DNA from: Indioceanicola sp046045995
GTDB lineage: Bacteria; Pseudomonadota; Alphaproteobacteria; Azospirillales; Azospirillaceae
Direction of reading: 5' to 3'
Assembly (NCBI GenBank): GCA_046045995.1
Contig: JBJOKR010000138.1
Span: 1-13,262 of the forward strand
Length of the DNA: 13,262 nucleotides
Shown here: in pieces, positions 12,162-13,262 of the stretch
Layout of the letters: each line of letters begins with the position of its first letter
Position numbering within the stretch: the stretch's first letter is position 1
Notes under the pieces: model-generated
The model's database searches: none
Told to the model about the DNA's origin: nothing
What the model saw: the letters and a program-made list of their open reading frames with translations, nothing else
Position numbers and translations under genes: made by a program

Positions 12162-13262
12162 ATGACGGTCGTGGTAAGTGGAACCAATAACAATGATATC
12201 CTTACCGGCACCCTGGATCTCGCAGAGTTTTTCCTGGGTGGGGGCGGTAACGATCTCATTGATGCCGGTTCCGGCAATGACACTCTGGACGGCGAATCCG
12301 GAAGCGATCAACTCTACGGACGCGATGGCGATGATGTGATCTACGCAGGCTTCGAGTCAGACGTCATTTTAGGCGGATCCGGCGATGATCGAATCATCTA
12401 CCGCGGTCCCGGAGAAGGCTATGACATCGTTTCTGGAGATGCCGGATTTGACATCATTGAAGCGCGTAATTGGGGTGACGGGCGGGCCTTCGTCCAGGCG
12501 GCGCAGATAACAGACATTGAAATGATCGTCGGTGATCCGACCGCCACCCGCACTATCATCCAGGCGGCCGGTGCCAATGATACCGTCGGGCAGACGATCA
12601 TCCTGGGCAACATCTTCCTTCAGAACGTCACCGACCTGGAGGGTGGCGGGGGTAATGATGTGCTGGGGGGATCGGCCATCTCCACCAATGCGCTGGTGAT
12701 CGACGGCCGGGGCGGTGATGACGTGCTGCGCCCCGGCGCCTTTTCCAACGATACCCTGATCGGCGGCACCGGCACCGACCGGGTGGAGATCAACGGGTCG
12801 ATCAACGACTGGTCCCTGCTGCCGCTCAATCCGTCGAACCCGGCCGCGGGGGATGTGCTGCTGTCCGACGGCATCCGGCTCTATACCCTGCGGGAGGTGG
12901 AATCCATCAAGTTCCTGGACGGCACCGTCGTCCTGAACTCCCCGCCGACCACGCCCGTCGACCCGGATTCCGAACCGGACCAGGTGGTGGAGCATGCGCC
13001 GAACGGCACCTATGTGGGGGCCACGTTCCAGGCGACCGATCCCGACAGCCCGTCCACCCCGGTCACCTGGTCGCTTGCCAATTCCGCCGGCGGGCGTTTC
13101 GCCATCGATCCGGTCACCGGCGCGGTCACTGTCGCCAACGGTGCGTTGATCGATTTCGAAACCGCCGCCAGCCATACCATCACCGTCCGCGCCACGGACG
13201 CCACCGGCGCGTCCAGCACCACCGATCTGGTCATCACCGTCATCAACGGGAACGACCCGCCG
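12162..13262 (+). CDS. RTX/cadherin-like secreted protein, 3' partial
   Basis: The first 367 codons of a large, probably type-I-secreted calcium-binding protein; the frame is open to the window end. ATG 12162 follows GGAG (12151-12154) by seven bases. There is no Sec signal, as expected for secretion guided by a C-terminal signal. RTX nonapeptides (G-G-x-G-x-D-x-U-x) run in tandem at residues 26-61 (GGGGNDLID, AGSGNDTLD, GESGSDQLY, GRDGDDVIY), with more at 71-79, 161-169, 182-190 and 201-209. Residues ~210-258 (INDWSLLPLNPSN to VESIKFLDGTVVL) match the spacer segment common in RTX exoproteins. From ~275 to 364 a cadherin-like repeat is seen (FQATDPDS, RFAIDPVTGAVTV, LIDFETAASHTITVRATD, NGNDPP), a unit usually repeated many times in adhesins. 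The first ~100 codons are less GC-rich than the rest. Likely role: surface adhesion or biofilm; the end is not visible. Confidence 0.9.
   Translation, partial: MTVVVSGTNNNDILTGTLDLAEFFLGGGGNDLIDAGSGNDTLDGESGSDQLYGRDGDDVIYAGFESDVILGGSGDDRIIYRGPGEGYDIVSGDAGFDIIEARNWGDGRAFVQAAQITDIEMIVGDPTATRTIIQAAGANDTVGQTIILGNIFLQNVTDLEGGGGNDVLGGSAISTNALVIDGRGGDDVLRPGAFSNDTLIGGTGTDRVEINGSINDWSLLPLNPSNPAAGDVLLSDGIRLYTLREVESIKFLDGTVVLNSPPTTPVDPDSEPDQVVEHAPNGTYVGATFQATDPDSPSTPVTWSLANSAGGRFAIDPVTGAVTVANGALIDFETAASHTITVRATDATGASSTTDLVITVINGNDPP

Noticed and set aside
12369..13175. 268-codon minus-strand frame inside the RTX gene
   Set aside because: Antisense of repetitive RTX/cadherin coding sequence; it has Gly/Arg/Asp-rich shadow composition, while the plus frame has perfect RTX nonapeptides.

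Overview
The window looks like a chromosome segment of a high-GC alphaproteobacterium. The long GC-rich reading frames, the soluble H-NOX/hybrid-kinase cassette and the MipA/OmpV, DedA-like and RTX genes would suit Rhodospirillales (Azospirillum/Niveispirillum-like), but this placement is inference. The gene blocks are well packed and are separated by two scarred stretches holding dead insertion sequences and a gene fragment.

Layout. (i) 3-617 (+): 3' part of an FkbM-like SAM methyltransferase whose start lies outside the window. (ii) 618-1128: no intact gene; it holds a ~300 bp internally deleted IS5-family relic with recognisable ends (678-975). (iii) 1129-5503 (+): a tight three-gene operon made of a stand-alone H-NOX heme sensor, a soluble hybrid histidine kinase (HisKA-HATPase-degenerate receiver-receiver-Hpt), and a receiver domain fused to a serine-beta-lactamase/PBP-like domain that has lost the key catalytic residues. 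This is the most unusual system in the window: a probable nitric-oxide-sensing phosphorelay whose output appears to be a cytoplasmic pseudo-beta-lactamase. (iv) 5504-5569: convergent gap with a small perfect hairpin. (v) 9570-5570 (-): a compact five-gene operon encoding an AraC-family regulator, a protein of unknown function, a short-chain dehydrogenase, an exported protein of unknown function and a DedA/VTT-like membrane protein. (vi) 9571-9804: divergent promoter region with an 18-bp near-perfect inverted repeat. (vii) 9805-10701 (+): MipA/OmpV outer-membrane protein. (viii) 10702-11370: scar region with an IS3-family transposase relic, a 15-bp tandem duplication and a 70-bp fragment homologous to the RTX gene downstream. 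(ix) 11371-12078 (+): unrecognised 235-residue protein whose 3' half is strikingly AT-rich. (x) 12162-13262 (+): start of a large RTX/cadherin-like, probably type-I-secreted protein that runs off the window.

How the genes may work together. In block iii the proposed flow is: ligand-bound H-NOX modulates the kinase, phosphate passes H94 to D515 to H664 within the kinase, then to D57 of the receiver/pseudo-beta-lactamase. Block v looks like an autoregulated envelope- or lipid-related operon, with the AraC protein possibly using the inverted repeat that also faces mipA. Blocks viii-x look like a rearranged accessory locus around a repetitive secreted protein. All family calls come from motif recognition by eye; no database search was possible.
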